A stretch of 64,000 bases of DNA from Bacteroidota bacterium (GTDB taxonomy: Bacteria > Bacteroidota > Bacteroidia > JACCXN01). Under the pieces are notes generated by a model that worked only from the letters and a program-made list of their open reading frames with translations, ran no database searches and was not told the origin of the DNA. The position numbers were made by a program, and so were the translations under genes. The stretch spans positions 31,261-95,260 of the forward strand of contig JACCXN010000083.1 of assembly GCA_013696965.1 (NCBI GenBank). Direction: 5' to 3'. The number at the start of each line of letters is the position of its first letter. Within the stretch, counting starts at the first letter, position 1. Shown here piece by piece: positions 1 to 9,140 of the stretch.

Positions 1-106
1 AGAAAACTGGGATGAACTATTAATTGATAGAGCAGAAATAAGTGGGAAATTAGTTCTTTCAGATTTTACTGTAAATGCCATAAATAAATTTAAGACGGTA
101 AAGTGA
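1..106 (+). CDS. 3' end of an unknown CDS (truncated by window edge)
   Basis: One frame is open from the left edge (reading from base 2) and stops at TGA 104-106, giving 34 codons that end NKFKTVK. The residue composition looks like real protein and there is no internal start that would make it a separate small gene. Nothing in the tail identifies a family. It is followed by about 110 bases without a gene before the E1 dehydrogenase gene, so it is probably the last gene of an upstream unit. Confidence 0.5.
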   Translation, partial: ENWDELLIDRAEISGKLVLSDFTVNAINKFKTVK

Positions 107-220
107 TATTCTAATTGTTGATAAAAAGAATTACTTCTTAAAAACTATTGTAGCTGTTTGACTAATCATATATTCAGAAAAAAAAGTATACTATTAAAAC
201 CATTCCCAAATTAGTTGAAA

Positions 221-2302
221 ATGCAGGAAATAGAAAAGAAAACGATAGGAACTCAAATAGAAAAGGATGTTTTGCGCAGGGCTTTTGAGTTAATGTGTAC
301 AGCAAAGGCAATGACTGAACTGTATGAAGAAAATTCAAAGGTAACGGCTAAATACGTACATGCTACTTCAAGGGGACATGAGGCTATTCAAATTGCCTTG
401 GGATTGCAGCTAAAAGCTCAGGATTACGTTTTTCCGTACTATAGAGATGATTCTATTCTGCTTAGTATTGGTATTGAACCTTTTGAATTAATGTTGCAGT
501 TGTTGGCTAAAAGAGATGATCCTTTTTCTGGAGGCAGAACCTATTACAGTCATCCAAGCTTAAGAAGGGAGAATATGTCTAAAATTCCTCATCAATCTTC
601 TGCTACAGGTATGCAGGCAATTCCTGCCACAGGAGTTGCAATGGGAATGCAATACCTGGAAAACCAAAAATTGTCTATTGATTATCATGGGGAAAACCCC
701 GTTTCAGTATGTTCTTTGGGCGATGCGTCTGTTACCGAAGGTGAAGTTGCAGAAGCTTTTCAAATGGCAGTATTGAAAAAATTACCAATTCTTTACCTTG
801 TGCAGGATAACGAGTGGGATATTTCTGCTCATGCAAGAGAAATACGCGCTCAGGATGCAAGTGAATATGCAAAAGGTTTTAAAGGGATGGAAGTAAGAAG
901 CATTGATGGCACTGATTTTAATAAATGCTATGAAACAATCAAAGATGTATTAAGCATCATTCGTAAAGAAAGAAGACCTGTTCTGATTCATGCCAAAGTA
1001 CCTTTATTAAACCATCATACTTCGGGTGTTAGAAAAGAATGGTACAGGGACGATCTGGAAGAGCAAGCAAAAAGGGACCCTTTTCCAAAACTCGTAAACC
1101 GTTTAATAGTTAGTGGTTTTGATGCCAAAGAACTATCTTCTATTGAAAATGCTGCAAAAGAAAAAGTAAACGGAGATTATCAGAAAGCATTAAAGGCTGA
1201 AGACCCTCGTCCTGAAGACTTATTCGACCATGATTTTGCCCCAACGCCAGTCACTGAAGAAAAAGGAAATAGGTGTCCCGCTGGAAAAGAGCCGACTGTA
1301 ATGGTGGACTGTGCTTTATTTGCTGTTCAGGAATTAATGACAAAACATAAAGAATGCCTTCTGTATGGACAGGATGTTGGAGCCAGGTTGGGGGGGGTAT
1401 TTCGTGAAGCAGCTACACTTGCTCAAAAATTTGGTAATGACCGTGTTTTTAATACCCCAATTCAAGAGGCCTTTATAGTAGGTAGCACAGTTGGAATGTC
1501 TGCTGTTGGTTTAAAACCTATTGTTGAAGTTCAGTTTGCAGATTATATTTGGCCTGGTTTAAATCAACTCTTTACAGAAGTTAGTCGTTCCTGTTACCTG
1601 ACCAATGGCAAATGGCCTGTAAGCTGTATTATTCGAGTTCCAATTGGTGCCTATGGAAGCGGTGGTCCCTATCATTCATCTAGCGTGGAATCTGTTCTAG
1701 CAAATATCAGAGGTATTAAAATTGCCTACCCTTCAACGGGTGCTGATTTAAAAGGTTTAATGAAATCAGCTTATTATGATCCTAATCCGGTTGTAATGTT
1801 AGAACATAAAGGATTGTACTGGTCTAAAATAAAAGGTACTGAGGATGCAAAAACTATTGAGCCTGACGAAGATTATATTATACCTTTTGGAAAAGCAAGA
1901 ATGGTGTTAGAAACTCCTTCTCAAACTGATAAGCCAACTCTTTCCATTATTACCTATGGAATGGGTGTTTATTGGGCTAAAAATGCCGCAAAAGCTTTCC
2001 CAGGACAAATTGAAATAGTGGATCTTAGAACAATTCATCCATTGGATGAAGAAACAGTTTTTAATTCTGTTAAAAAACATAGCCGCTGTTTGGTTGTAAC
2101 TGAAGAGCCAGTTAACAATTCATTTGCCCAGGCATTATCAGGAAGAATTCAGAAAAATTGTTTTAACTATTTAGATGCACCAGTGGAGATAATTGGTTCA
2201 GAAAATATGCCTGCTATTCCATTGAATTCTACTTTAGAACAAACCATGGTTCCTTCTGTTTCCAAAGTAGAGGAGGTAATTCGGAAATGCATTGCCTATT
2301 AA
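221..2302 (+). CDS. 2-oxoisovalerate-type dehydrogenase, fused E1 alpha/beta subunits
   Basis: Thiamine-diphosphate-dependent E1 of a 2-oxoacid dehydrogenase complex, most likely the branched-chain type, which decarboxylates 2-oxo acids and hands the acyl group to lipoyl-E2. The first half (about residues 15-310) is an E1-alpha domain; residues 350-690 are an E1-beta (transketolase-like pyrimidine-binding plus C-terminal) domain containing YGQDVGARLGGVFREA and the GSGGPYHSSSVE stretch. The two subunits are therefore one polypeptide of 693 residues, an arrangement common in Bacteroidota. The ThDP motif near residue 166 reads GDASVTEGE...DNEW rather than the usual GDG...NN. I chose ATG at 221 over the in-frame TTG at 215. 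A G8 tract at 1390-1397 lies in the beta half. DUF2851 follows after about 64 bases. Confidence 0.88.
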   Translation: MQEIEKKTIGTQIEKDVLRRAFELMCTAKAMTELYEENSKVTAKYVHATSRGHEAIQIALGLQLKAQDYVFPYYRDDSILLSIGIEPFELMLQLLAKRDDPFSGGRTYYSHPSLRRENMSKIPHQSSATGMQAIPATGVAMGMQYLENQKLSIDYHGENPVSVCSLGDASVTEGEVAEAFQMAVLKKLPILYLVQDNEWDISAHAREIRAQDASEYAKGFKGMEVRSIDGTDFNKCYETIKDVLSIIRKERRPVLIHAKVPLLNHHTSGVRKEWYRDDLEEQAKRDPFPKLVNRLIVSGFDAKELSSIENAAKEKVNGDYQKALKAEDPRPEDLFDHDFAPTPVTEEKGNRCPAGKEPTVMVDCALFAVQELMTKHKECLLYGQDVGARLGGVFREAATLAQKFGNDRVFNTPIQEAFIVGSTVGMSAVGLKPIVEVQFADYIWPGLNQLFTEVSRSCYLTNGKWPVSCIIRVPIGAYGSGGPYHSSSVESVLANIRGIKIAYPSTGADLKGLMKSAYYDPNPVVMLEHKGLYWSKIKGTEDAKTIEPDEDYIIPFGKARMVLETPSQTDKPTLSIITYGMGVYWAKNAAKAFPGQIEIVDLRTIHPLDEETVFNSVKKHSRCLVVTEEPVNNSFAQALSGRIQKNCFNYLDAPVEIIGSENMPAIPLNSTLEQTMVPSVSKVEEVIRKCIAY

Positions 2303-2366
2303 GGATAAATCATCAAAAAAACCATAAATAATACTTATATTTAAGTAAAGGTGTTTAGTGGTTTTT

Positions 2367-3644
2367 ATGACAGAGGATTTTCTACATTACATTTGGCAAT
2401 TCCGGAATTTTGACAATTCAGGACTAAAAGCACAAACTGGAGAATCCATAGAAATCATTAAGCCTGGAGACCACAATCTGAATGCCGGACCGGATTTTTT
2501 CAATTCAGTTCTAAAAATAGGAGAGACTTTGTGGGCTGGAAATGTCGAAATCCATATTAACTCATCCGACTGGAACAAACACAACCATTCTGAAGATAAG
2601 GCCTATAATAATGTTGTTTTACATGTAGTTTATAATGATGATTGCATTATTCAAAGGATATCCGGAGAAACAATCCCAGCTATTGAATTAAAAGGCAGGA
2701 TTAATCCTGCTGTTTTTTCTTGTTACTCTGAATTATTGAAAAGTACTCAGTGGATTAGTTGCAGTAAGAATATAAATGATGTGGATGAATTCATTGTTAG
2801 TAATTGGCTAAGTAGATTATTGATAGAACGGTTAGAGAGAAAGGCAGAAACCATTATTAATTCTTTGAAACTAACAAACAATAATTGGCAAGAAACATTT
2901 TATCATCATTTAGCCCGTAATTTCGGATTCCAGCTAAATGCGGAACCTTTCGAATTAATGTCAAAATCCCTTCCCTTGTTATATCTTATTAAGCATCGGG
3001 ATAATCTTGTTCAAATAGAAGCCATGATTTTTGGACAAGCAGGAATGTTAGAATCAATAATTGAAGATGAATATTCTTGTCATTTACAAAAAGAATACAA
3101 TTATCTTAAATATAAGTACAGTTTAAATCCAATTGATAACCACTTATGGAAATTCCTTAGACTAAGGCCAGTAAGTTTCCCTACTATACGGCTTTCTCAA
3201 TTTGCTAATCTAATATGTAAATGGGAAAATTTATTTGTGAAAATTTTGGAATGTAATAACCTTCAGCAATATTATGACCTCTTTAATGTGAGTTCCTCGG
3301 ATTATTGGGATACACATTTTACATTTGGAAAACAATCAATTTTCAGTAAAAAGGCTTTAGGAAAATCTTCTGTAGAAGGAATTCTAATAAATACAGTAGT
3401 TCCTTTCTTATTTGTTTATGGAATTCAAAAACAAGAGGATAAATTTAAGGAAAAAGCTTTGGAGCTGCTCGAAACTCTCCAGGGGGAGGGGAATAGTATA
3501 ATTAGAGAATGGAAAAAAACAGGAATGAAGTGTGATTCTGCTTTTCGATCTCAAGCTTTGCTTGAATTAAAACTGAATTATTGTGATTTAAAAAGATGTT
3601 TAAAATGTAGCATAGGAAATAGTATTTTAAAAAGGGGGATTTAG
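2367..3644 (+). CDS. DUF2851 family protein
   Basis: A 425-residue protein recognisable as DUF2851 from its N-terminal block: an early FLHYIWQFRNFD, then GDHNLNAGPDFFNS, then GNVEIHINSSDWNKH and NNVVLHVVYNDD. The family is nearly confined to Bacteroidota and has no assigned function. The conserved acidic and histidine residues in the N-terminal third look like a nuclease or metal site, but that is inference. The C-terminus has a cluster of cysteines (CDLKRCLKC). No signal peptide or membrane segment is visible. ATG 2367 is preferred to GTG 2358. It sits just downstream of the E1 gene, same strand, and may be cotranscribed with it. Confidence 0.82.
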   Translation: MTEDFLHYIWQFRNFDNSGLKAQTGESIEIIKPGDHNLNAGPDFFNSVLKIGETLWAGNVEIHINSSDWNKHNHSEDKAYNNVVLHVVYNDDCIIQRISGETIPAIELKGRINPAVFSCYSELLKSTQWISCSKNINDVDEFIVSNWLSRLLIERLERKAETIINSLKLTNNNWQETFYHHLARNFGFQLNAEPFELMSKSLPLLYLIKHRDNLVQIEAMIFGQAGMLESIIEDEYSCHLQKEYNYLKYKYSLNPIDNHLWKFLRLRPVSFPTIRLSQFANLICKWENLFVKILECNNLQQYYDLFNVSSSDYWDTHFTFGKQSIFSKKALGKSSVEGILINTVVPFLFVYGIQKQEDKFKEKALELLETLQGEGNSIIREWKKTGMKCDSAFRSQALLELKLNYCDLKRCLKCSIGNSILKRGI

Positions 3645-3885
3645 TTTTCCTTGCCATGGCAATATTAAATCCGGAATATTTTAGAAACAAAATAGACGAA
3701 TCAAAAAAACAGTTGCCTGATGCATTAATTTAAAAACAAAGTCACTAGTTTTAAAACAATAAGAATTTTAAAAGGCATAGATTTATATTTCAGTTTCTTT
3801 TTTCTTGATGAAGTTTCTTATCTTTACATTTTGCAGATATTCAAAACAACAGTAGTTTTTTCTTAAAGAAACACCAAGGTTATTT

Positions 3886-4119
3886 ATGATAAATAAAGTA
3901 ACATCTTTTTTTGAAAAGCAGGCATTTGGTGTTTGTACATGGTGGGGCGGAAAACTGGGAATAAAAACCACTTCCATCCGCTTATTCTTTATTTATCTTT
4001 CTTTTTTTACTGCCGGATCTCCAATTATTATATACCTGGCAATGGCATTTATCCTTGAACATAAATCCTATTTTAAATTAAAATTCCGCAAGAGTAGGGC
4101 TTCAATTTGGGATTTGTAA
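3886..4119 (+). CDS. PspC domain small membrane protein
   Basis: A 77-residue protein matching the PspC/phage-shock-C fold: a short amphipathic lead, a CTWWGGKLGIKTTSIRL segment (the usual GVCGGLAEYLGIDPTLVRL region in altered form), then two hydrophobic stretches (about residues 32-55) and a basic tail. Bacteroidota have many such stand-alone short PspC proteins; roles in envelope stress are inferred from the family only. It starts with ATG in an A/T-rich leader and lies 39 bases ahead of the antiporter gene on the same strand. Confidence 0.68.
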   Translation: MINKVTSFFEKQAFGVCTWWGGKLGIKTTSIRLFFIYLSFFTAGSPIIIYLAMAFILEHKSYFKLKFRKSRASIWDL

Positions 4120-4121
4120 TT

Positions 4122-4129
4122 TATATTTG
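4122..4129 (+). promoter_or_regulatory. Bacteroidota -7 element upstream of the antiporter
   Basis: TATATTTG fits TAnnTTTG exactly and lies 29 bases before the ATG at 4159. TTTG occurs upstream but too close to be a proper -33 element. Confidence 0.35.
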
Positions 4130-4158
4130 TCAATAAACCCTTAGATTTTTCACTGTAA

Positions 4159-6111
4159 ATGGGAGTTCTCCAGAATTTTATTATTTTATTATTGACTGCT
4201 GTTGGAGTCTTGGTGATTCTCTCTCGCCTTAAAGTTCCTTCTGTAATTGGCTTTTTATTAACCGGAATATTAATTGGCACCGTGGGATCCGGTTATATTA
4301 AAGCAGGGCATGAATTGGAGGTAATGGCTGAAGTTGGTGTTATTTTGCTCATGTTTACAATAGGCCTGGAGTTTTCAATATCCAGGATGAACCAAATGAA
4401 GCGCCAGGTATTAATTTACGGTGGCATGCAGGTATTGATCACTATTTTAACAGTATGGATTATACTGTTTTTCACAGGTTTTTCTACTAAAGAATCAATT
4501 TTTGCAGCTTTTGTGATTTCACTTAGCAGTACTGCTATTGTTATGAAAATAATGCAGGATAAAGGAAAATTGCAAACACCAGATGGTCGAATAATGCTAG
4601 GTATTTTACTCTTCCAGGATTTATGCATAGTTCCCCTGATAATTTTAACCCCATTGCTTGGAACCGTTGGGGAAGTTGATGCATTAGAAGTATTACTTAA
4701 ATTAGCTGGATCATTCGGTTTAATCCTGATAATTTTTTTGTCGGCAAAATATCTGCTTCCTAAGATTTTTGATTATGTGATAAACTCCCGTGTTTCTGAG
4801 ATTTTTATTTTGTTAATAATTGGCCTTGCCTTTGGACTTGCTTTGTTAACGTATTCCTTAGGGTTCTCTGTTGCTCTAGGAGCATTTATAGCTGGAATGA
4901 TTTTAGCCGAATCAGATTTTATCCATCAAATTGAGGCAGATATAAAACCGCTGAAAACCCTTTTTCTATCTGTGTTTTTTATTACGGTGGGCATGCTAAT
5001 GGATGTTGATTATTTGATTGCTAACCCGATTAAAATTTTATTGGTTTTGGCTGGAATTCTCATATTGAAAACAATAATTATTACCTCTATTTTATTCTTT
5101 TCTAAAAACCCTATAAATATTTCTTTAAAATCAGGATTGGGGCTTTCACAAATCGGAGAATTTGCATTTATGCTTTTAAGTATAGCCCATCCACTTGATA
5201 TTATCAGTGAGGATTTTTACCAGTTGTTTCTTTCGGTTTCTGTAATTTCTATGCTGATAACCCCACTTTTATTAATACTTGGAGAGAAACTCAGAACTCA
5301 GCAGGGCTTAATGAAAAAAGTGGATGAAAATTTTATTGAACAAAAGGAAGTTATAATTGCTGGTTTTGGTATAAATGGAATTAATCTTTCCAGGATTTTT
5401 AAAGCTTTAAATATTTCCTATCGAATTATTGATATGAATCCTGCTACTGTTCGAAAATTTAAAGAAGCCGGAGAACCCATTGTTTTTGGAGATATTACAC
5501 AATTAGAAAATCTAAAACGAATAGGAATAGAAAAAGCAACAATGTTGGTTATTGCAATTTCCGATGCAGAGGCCACCCAAAAGGCCATAGATATTAGTAG
5601 AAAAAACAATCCGGATTTACAGATAATTGTTAGGTCTGAATTTATTTCTCAAATTGAAAATCTTTATGATTTAGGTGCAAATATGGTTATTTCACAAGAC
5701 TTTGAAGCTTCCTTGCAGATTGCATCCTATGTGCTTAAATTTTTTGGAATTGCTGAACCTATTGCCAAAATAAAATCAGATCAATTAAGAAAAAGGCATT
5801 ATCGTTTTTTTACTGAAGACCAAGCTGTAGAAAATCAATTAAAAATTGCCGAATTAGCGGATATAGAATTTTTTAATGAAACGTATCTGGCAATCGAAAA
5901 CCCAGGTTTAATTGGCAAAAAAGTAATAAAAATCAATAGTCAGTTAATGCAGGTATTCAAAAAGGCAAGGATTATCGGCCTTATTCGTGAGGATATAATA
6001 ATTACTGAATTTGGTGAGGATATTAAAGTAGAAAGATTGGATACCCTTGTTGTTTTTGGCACCCAGGATAAGTTGGATATGGCTGTAGAGTATTTAGATA
6101 ATTTCACTTAG
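4159..6111 (+). CDS. CPA2 cation:proton antiporter with RCK (TrkA-N/TrkA-C) domains
   Basis: A 650-residue KefB-like monovalent cation/H+ antiporter. Residues about 5-375 hold 11-13 hydrophobic segments of the Na_H_Exchanger fold, including GIILLMFTIGLEFS-type and GAFIAGMILAESDF motifs. Residues about 388-510 form a Rossmann TrkA-N domain with GFGINGINLS (GxGxxG) and the acidic end of beta-2 (IIDMNP). The last 75 residues look like TrkA-C. The protein would exchange K+ or Na+ for protons at the inner membrane under nucleotide gating; the ion is not predictable from sequence. A second, shorter CPA2 antiporter lies at 7334-8971 on the other strand. Confidence 0.87.
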   Translation: MGVLQNFIILLLTAVGVLVILSRLKVPSVIGFLLTGILIGTVGSGYIKAGHELEVMAEVGVILLMFTIGLEFSISRMNQMKRQVLIYGGMQVLITILTVWIILFFTGFSTKESIFAAFVISLSSTAIVMKIMQDKGKLQTPDGRIMLGILLFQDLCIVPLIILTPLLGTVGEVDALEVLLKLAGSFGLILIIFLSAKYLLPKIFDYVINSRVSEIFILLIIGLAFGLALLTYSLGFSVALGAFIAGMILAESDFIHQIEADIKPLKTLFLSVFFITVGMLMDVDYLIANPIKILLVLAGILILKTIIITSILFFSKNPINISLKSGLGLSQIGEFAFMLLSIAHPLDIISEDFYQLFLSVSVISMLITPLLLILGEKLRTQQGLMKKVDENFIEQKEVIIAGFGINGINLSRIFKALNISYRIIDMNPATVRKFKEAGEPIVFGDITQLENLKRIGIEKATMLVIAISDAEATQKAIDISRKNNPDLQIIVRSEFISQIENLYDLGANMVISQDFEASLQIASYVLKFFGIAEPIAKIKSDQLRKRHYRFFTEDQAVENQLKIAELADIEFFNETYLAIENPGLIGKKVIKINSQLMQVFKKARIIGLIREDIIITEFGEDIKVERLDTLVVFGTQDKLDMAVEYLDNFT

Positions 6112-6275
6112 TTTATTAGGATAGTTATCAAAGTTTACCGGGGTTTTTATAAAGTTGAATTTTTATTTAATTACAGTGCTTTCGCCTGAATGCATTCAAT
6201 TGGTAATGTCCCTAAAATTTTATGTTAAATGAAGACAAAATCCTTTTTTTTTAAATTTATTCAAGTTGTAATATT

Positions 6276-6283
6276 TAACTTTG
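6276..6283 (+). promoter_or_regulatory. -7 element upstream of the RmlD-like gene
   Basis: TAACTTTG matches TAnnTTTG exactly, 34 bases ahead of ATG 6318, in a 206-base gap. No correctly spaced -33 box is evident. Confidence 0.4.
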
Positions 6284-6317
6284 TACCTTAAAATTTCCTA
6301 TTTTTTAAGTAATTCAA

Positions 6318-7271
6318 ATGATAAAAAAGAAAAAAATAATTATTACAGGTTCCAATGGTTTACTTGGTCAAAAGCTGGTACATATCTTAAAAACGAGAAT
6401 GGAATTTGAAGTAATAGCTACTTCAAAAGGAGAAAACAGGATACAGGATAAATCAGGATATGTTTATGAAACACTCGATATAACGGATAAAAAGCAGGTT
6501 GAGGTTTTGTTCAGAAAACACATGCCTGATACGGTAATAAACACTGCGGCTATGACTAATGTGGATGTTTGTGAAACCGATAAAGAGGATTGTGTGGCTT
6601 TAAATATTTCTGCCGTAAAAAACATGGTTCAAACTTTAGAGGATTTAGCAAAGGAATTGAATGTAAAAAATGCTGAAACACCTCATTTCATCCATCTTTC
6701 CACTGATTTTATTTTTGATGGTGAACATGGGCCATATAAAGAAGAAGATGAACCAAATCCTTTGAGTTACTATGGATGGTCAAAACTGGAATCGGAAAAA
6801 GCAGTAAAAAACAGTAGCCTCAAATGGTGTATTCTCAGGACAATTATTGTTTATGGAACAGGGGATGAAATGAGCAGAAGCAATATTGTGCTTTGGGCGA
6901 AAGATGCACTTGAAAAAAAACAGGCTATTCAGGTAGTTGACGATCAGTTTCGTTCTCCTACTCTTGCAGAAGATCTTGCCCAGGCTTGTTTATTGGCTGT
7001 TGAGAAAGAAGCAACAGGTATATTTCATGTTTCAGGAAAAGATATCATGAGTATCATAGATATTGTTAATCGTGTTGCTTCGTATTTTCATCTTGATAAA
7101 TCAAATGTAAGCACCATTAAATCATCAAGTTTAAACCAAGCTGCAAAAAGGCCTCCTAGAACAGGCTTTGTTCTTGATAAAGCAAGAAAAGAATTAGGAT
7201 ACGAACCACATACTTTTGAAGAGGGACTTGAAATATTAAATCAACAGCTAAAACAGGTTAAATCCAAATAG
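6318..7271 (+). CDS. SDR/RmlD-like dTDP-4-dehydrorhamnose reductase family protein
   Basis: A 317-residue NAD(P)-dependent extended short-chain dehydrogenase. The Rossmann motif GSNGLLGQKL is at residues 10-19. INTAAMTNVDVCE, STDFIFDG and the catalytic YYGWSKLESE (YxxxK) follow in the order seen in RmlD_sub_bind proteins. RmlD reduces dTDP-4-keto-rhamnose in O-antigen or exopolysaccharide synthesis, but no rmlA, B or C is nearby, so the stand-alone protein may act on another nucleotide sugar or serve in an unrelated reduction. It stands alone between two antiporters, convergent with the second one. Confidence 0.8.
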   Translation: MIKKKKIIITGSNGLLGQKLVHILKTRMEFEVIATSKGENRIQDKSGYVYETLDITDKKQVEVLFRKHMPDTVINTAAMTNVDVCETDKEDCVALNISAVKNMVQTLEDLAKELNVKNAETPHFIHLSTDFIFDGEHGPYKEEDEPNPLSYYGWSKLESEKAVKNSSLKWCILRTIIVYGTGDEMSRSNIVLWAKDALEKKQAIQVVDDQFRSPTLAEDLAQACLLAVEKEATGIFHVSGKDIMSIIDIVNRVASYFHLDKSNVSTIKSSSLNQAAKRPPRTGFVLDKARKELGYEPHTFEEGLEILNQQLKQVKSK

Positions 7272-7333
7272 CTTTTGCTTGAAATAAATTTTTAGTCCAA
7301 AATAAATGCACAGATAAAAATGAGCTTTGATTT

Positions 7334-8971
7334 TTATTTGTGCATTGTCAAATTCTTAATAATGCTAGAAGCAGCATCTACAAAAGGAAAAAGAATAATA
7401 TCAGCTCCTGCTTTTGTTAATCTTTCCGCATCTTTATTATGATGAACAGTTAGTGCTATTTTTCCTTTATAATCTGCTTCTTTTAAATATTTCAGTAATG
7501 AAAGGTTTATGGTAACATCGGAGATTGTACTTATTACGAATTTTGCTTTTGAAAGTGGTAAAATGGCAGTAATTTCAGGATCTTCAACATCTGCGTACTG
7601 GGCATTTTTTCCCTTGTTTCTCCATGAACTAACTAATTTTGGATCAAAGTCTACACCAAGTATTTTATAATTTTCCCGGCTTAAGCTTTTGGCCACGTTG
7701 TTACCATACCTTCCCAAACCAAATATTATAACATCTACAGGATCGCCCCGGTAAGCTTTATCGCCAGTTTCACGGTAAGCTATTTTACGTTCAAAAATCA
7801 CCAGTAGGGGAGACAATTTAGTGTAAAGCTGGTGAGAGTATATTATCATGTAGGTAGATAAGCCAATAGTGATTAAACCTACAAGAGTAATAAGGCCCAT
7901 TGTTTCATGATCTATATGACCTAATGTGAAACCCATTGTGGCCAATATGAGTGAGAATTCACTAATTTGAGCTACTGTAAGCCCTGCAAGAAATGACGTT
8001 CGCTTGCGGTAGCCCATCATTCCCATAATCAATAAAACAATTAATGGGTTTCCAATGAGCACAAATAAGGAAAATACCACAGCAGGAATTATCTGAACAT
8101 TTAGCAAGGATAAATCAATCTGTGCCCCGAGATTTATAAAGAAAAACAAAAGTAAAAAATCGCGCAATCCTAATAGTCTTCCACTTATAATCTCCCTATA
8201 TTCTGTTGAAGCAAGTGAAATGCCCGCAACAAAAGCTCCTACTTCTTTGCTGAATCCCATTATGTCTCCTGCTGCGGCAAGTAAAATTGCATAAGAAACA
8301 GAAAACAATACAAGAAGCTCCACAGAATCAGCAAGTTTTTTTAATAATACAGGCAGTACATATTTCATTAATAAGCCTACAATTAGAAGCATACCAATGC
8401 CCTTCAAAAAAACAATAAATACATCAAAAGCGATATTCTCACCTGTACCCGTCCCAAGGGCTGATAAAAAAATCATCATAATCACAACAACTATGTCCTG
8501 AATTATTAAAAAACCTACGGCTATTTGACCATGTAAAGAATCAATTTCTTTTTTATCCGAAAGTAGCTTAACAATAATAATGGTACTGGAAAAGGTTAGT
8601 GCAATTGCAATGTACAAGGCAATAAGATTCTCATATCCAAGCACTTTTCCAATGATAAAACCAAAAATAGAGGTAAAAACAACCTGGCCAAGACCAGTAA
8701 GGGTAGAAACTTTGCCTGTAGAGCGAATCAAGCTAATATCCAATTTAAGACCAACTACAAACAAAAGGATTGAAATCCCTACTTCAGACAAAAGAAGGAT
8801 TTGTTCTGTGGATCGGATTAGGTTAAATCCAGAAGAACCTATTAAAATTCCAGCAGCAATAAAGGCTACAATTAAAGGTTGTTTTAGCAATCTTCCTAAG
8901 GCACCAAGTAAGGCACTTGTGATAAGGATAGCAGCAAACTCAATAAATGGATTTTCGATTAATTGCAACAT
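7334..8971 (-). CDS. CPA2 cation:proton antiporter with TrkA-N domain
   Basis: A 545-residue antiporter with about 12 hydrophobic segments (residues 1-385) and a C-terminal TrkA-N Rossmann domain (about 410-540) containing IIFGLGRYGNNVA and VDFDP. Conserved pieces include GISILLFVVGLKLD, GFLIIQDIVVV and EVGAFVAGISLAST. Compared with the antiporter at 4159 it lacks a TrkA-C domain and is otherwise diverged, so it is a distinct CPA2 subfamily (YbaL/KefC-like), not a recent copy. ATG at 8971. Its 3' end faces that of the RmlD-like gene 62 bases away. Confidence 0.87.
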   Translation of the reverse strand: MLQLIENPFIEFAAILITSALLGALGRLLKQPLIVAFIAAGILIGSSGFNLIRSTEQILLLSEVGISILLFVVGLKLDISLIRSTGKVSTLTGLGQVVFTSIFGFIIGKVLGYENLIALYIAIALTFSSTIIIVKLLSDKKEIDSLHGQIAVGFLIIQDIVVVIMMIFLSALGTGTGENIAFDVFIVFLKGIGMLLIVGLLMKYVLPVLLKKLADSVELLVLFSVSYAILLAAAGDIMGFSKEVGAFVAGISLASTEYREIISGRLLGLRDFLLLFFFINLGAQIDLSLLNVQIIPAVVFSLFVLIGNPLIVLLIMGMMGYRKRTSFLAGLTVAQISEFSLILATMGFTLGHIDHETMGLITLVGLITIGLSTYMIIYSHQLYTKLSPLLVIFERKIAYRETGDKAYRGDPVDVIIFGLGRYGNNVAKSLSRENYKILGVDFDPKLVSSWRNKGKNAQYADVEDPEITAILPLSKAKFVISTISDVTINLSLLKYLKEADYKGKIALTVHHNKDAERLTKAGADIILFPFVDAASSIIKNLTMHK

Positions 8972-9140
8972 TTGCTAAAAAGGCTTTATTAAAAATAAAG
9001 ATTATATTTTTAATAACCACCACAACCATTTATTCACAAAAGGCTGTTAAAAAACAATTTTAAAATCATGGTTTTGGAATATTTTTTTATACTTTAGCTT
9101 TCTTTTTAAAATTACAGTGTTTAAATAAAACCCCGGGTTA

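Noticed and set aside
3656-3733. A 25-codon frame after DUF2851 (MAILNPEYFRNKIDESKKQL...)
   Set aside because: The composition is protein-like, but it is too short, has no recognisable family and could arise by chance; not enough to call a gene.
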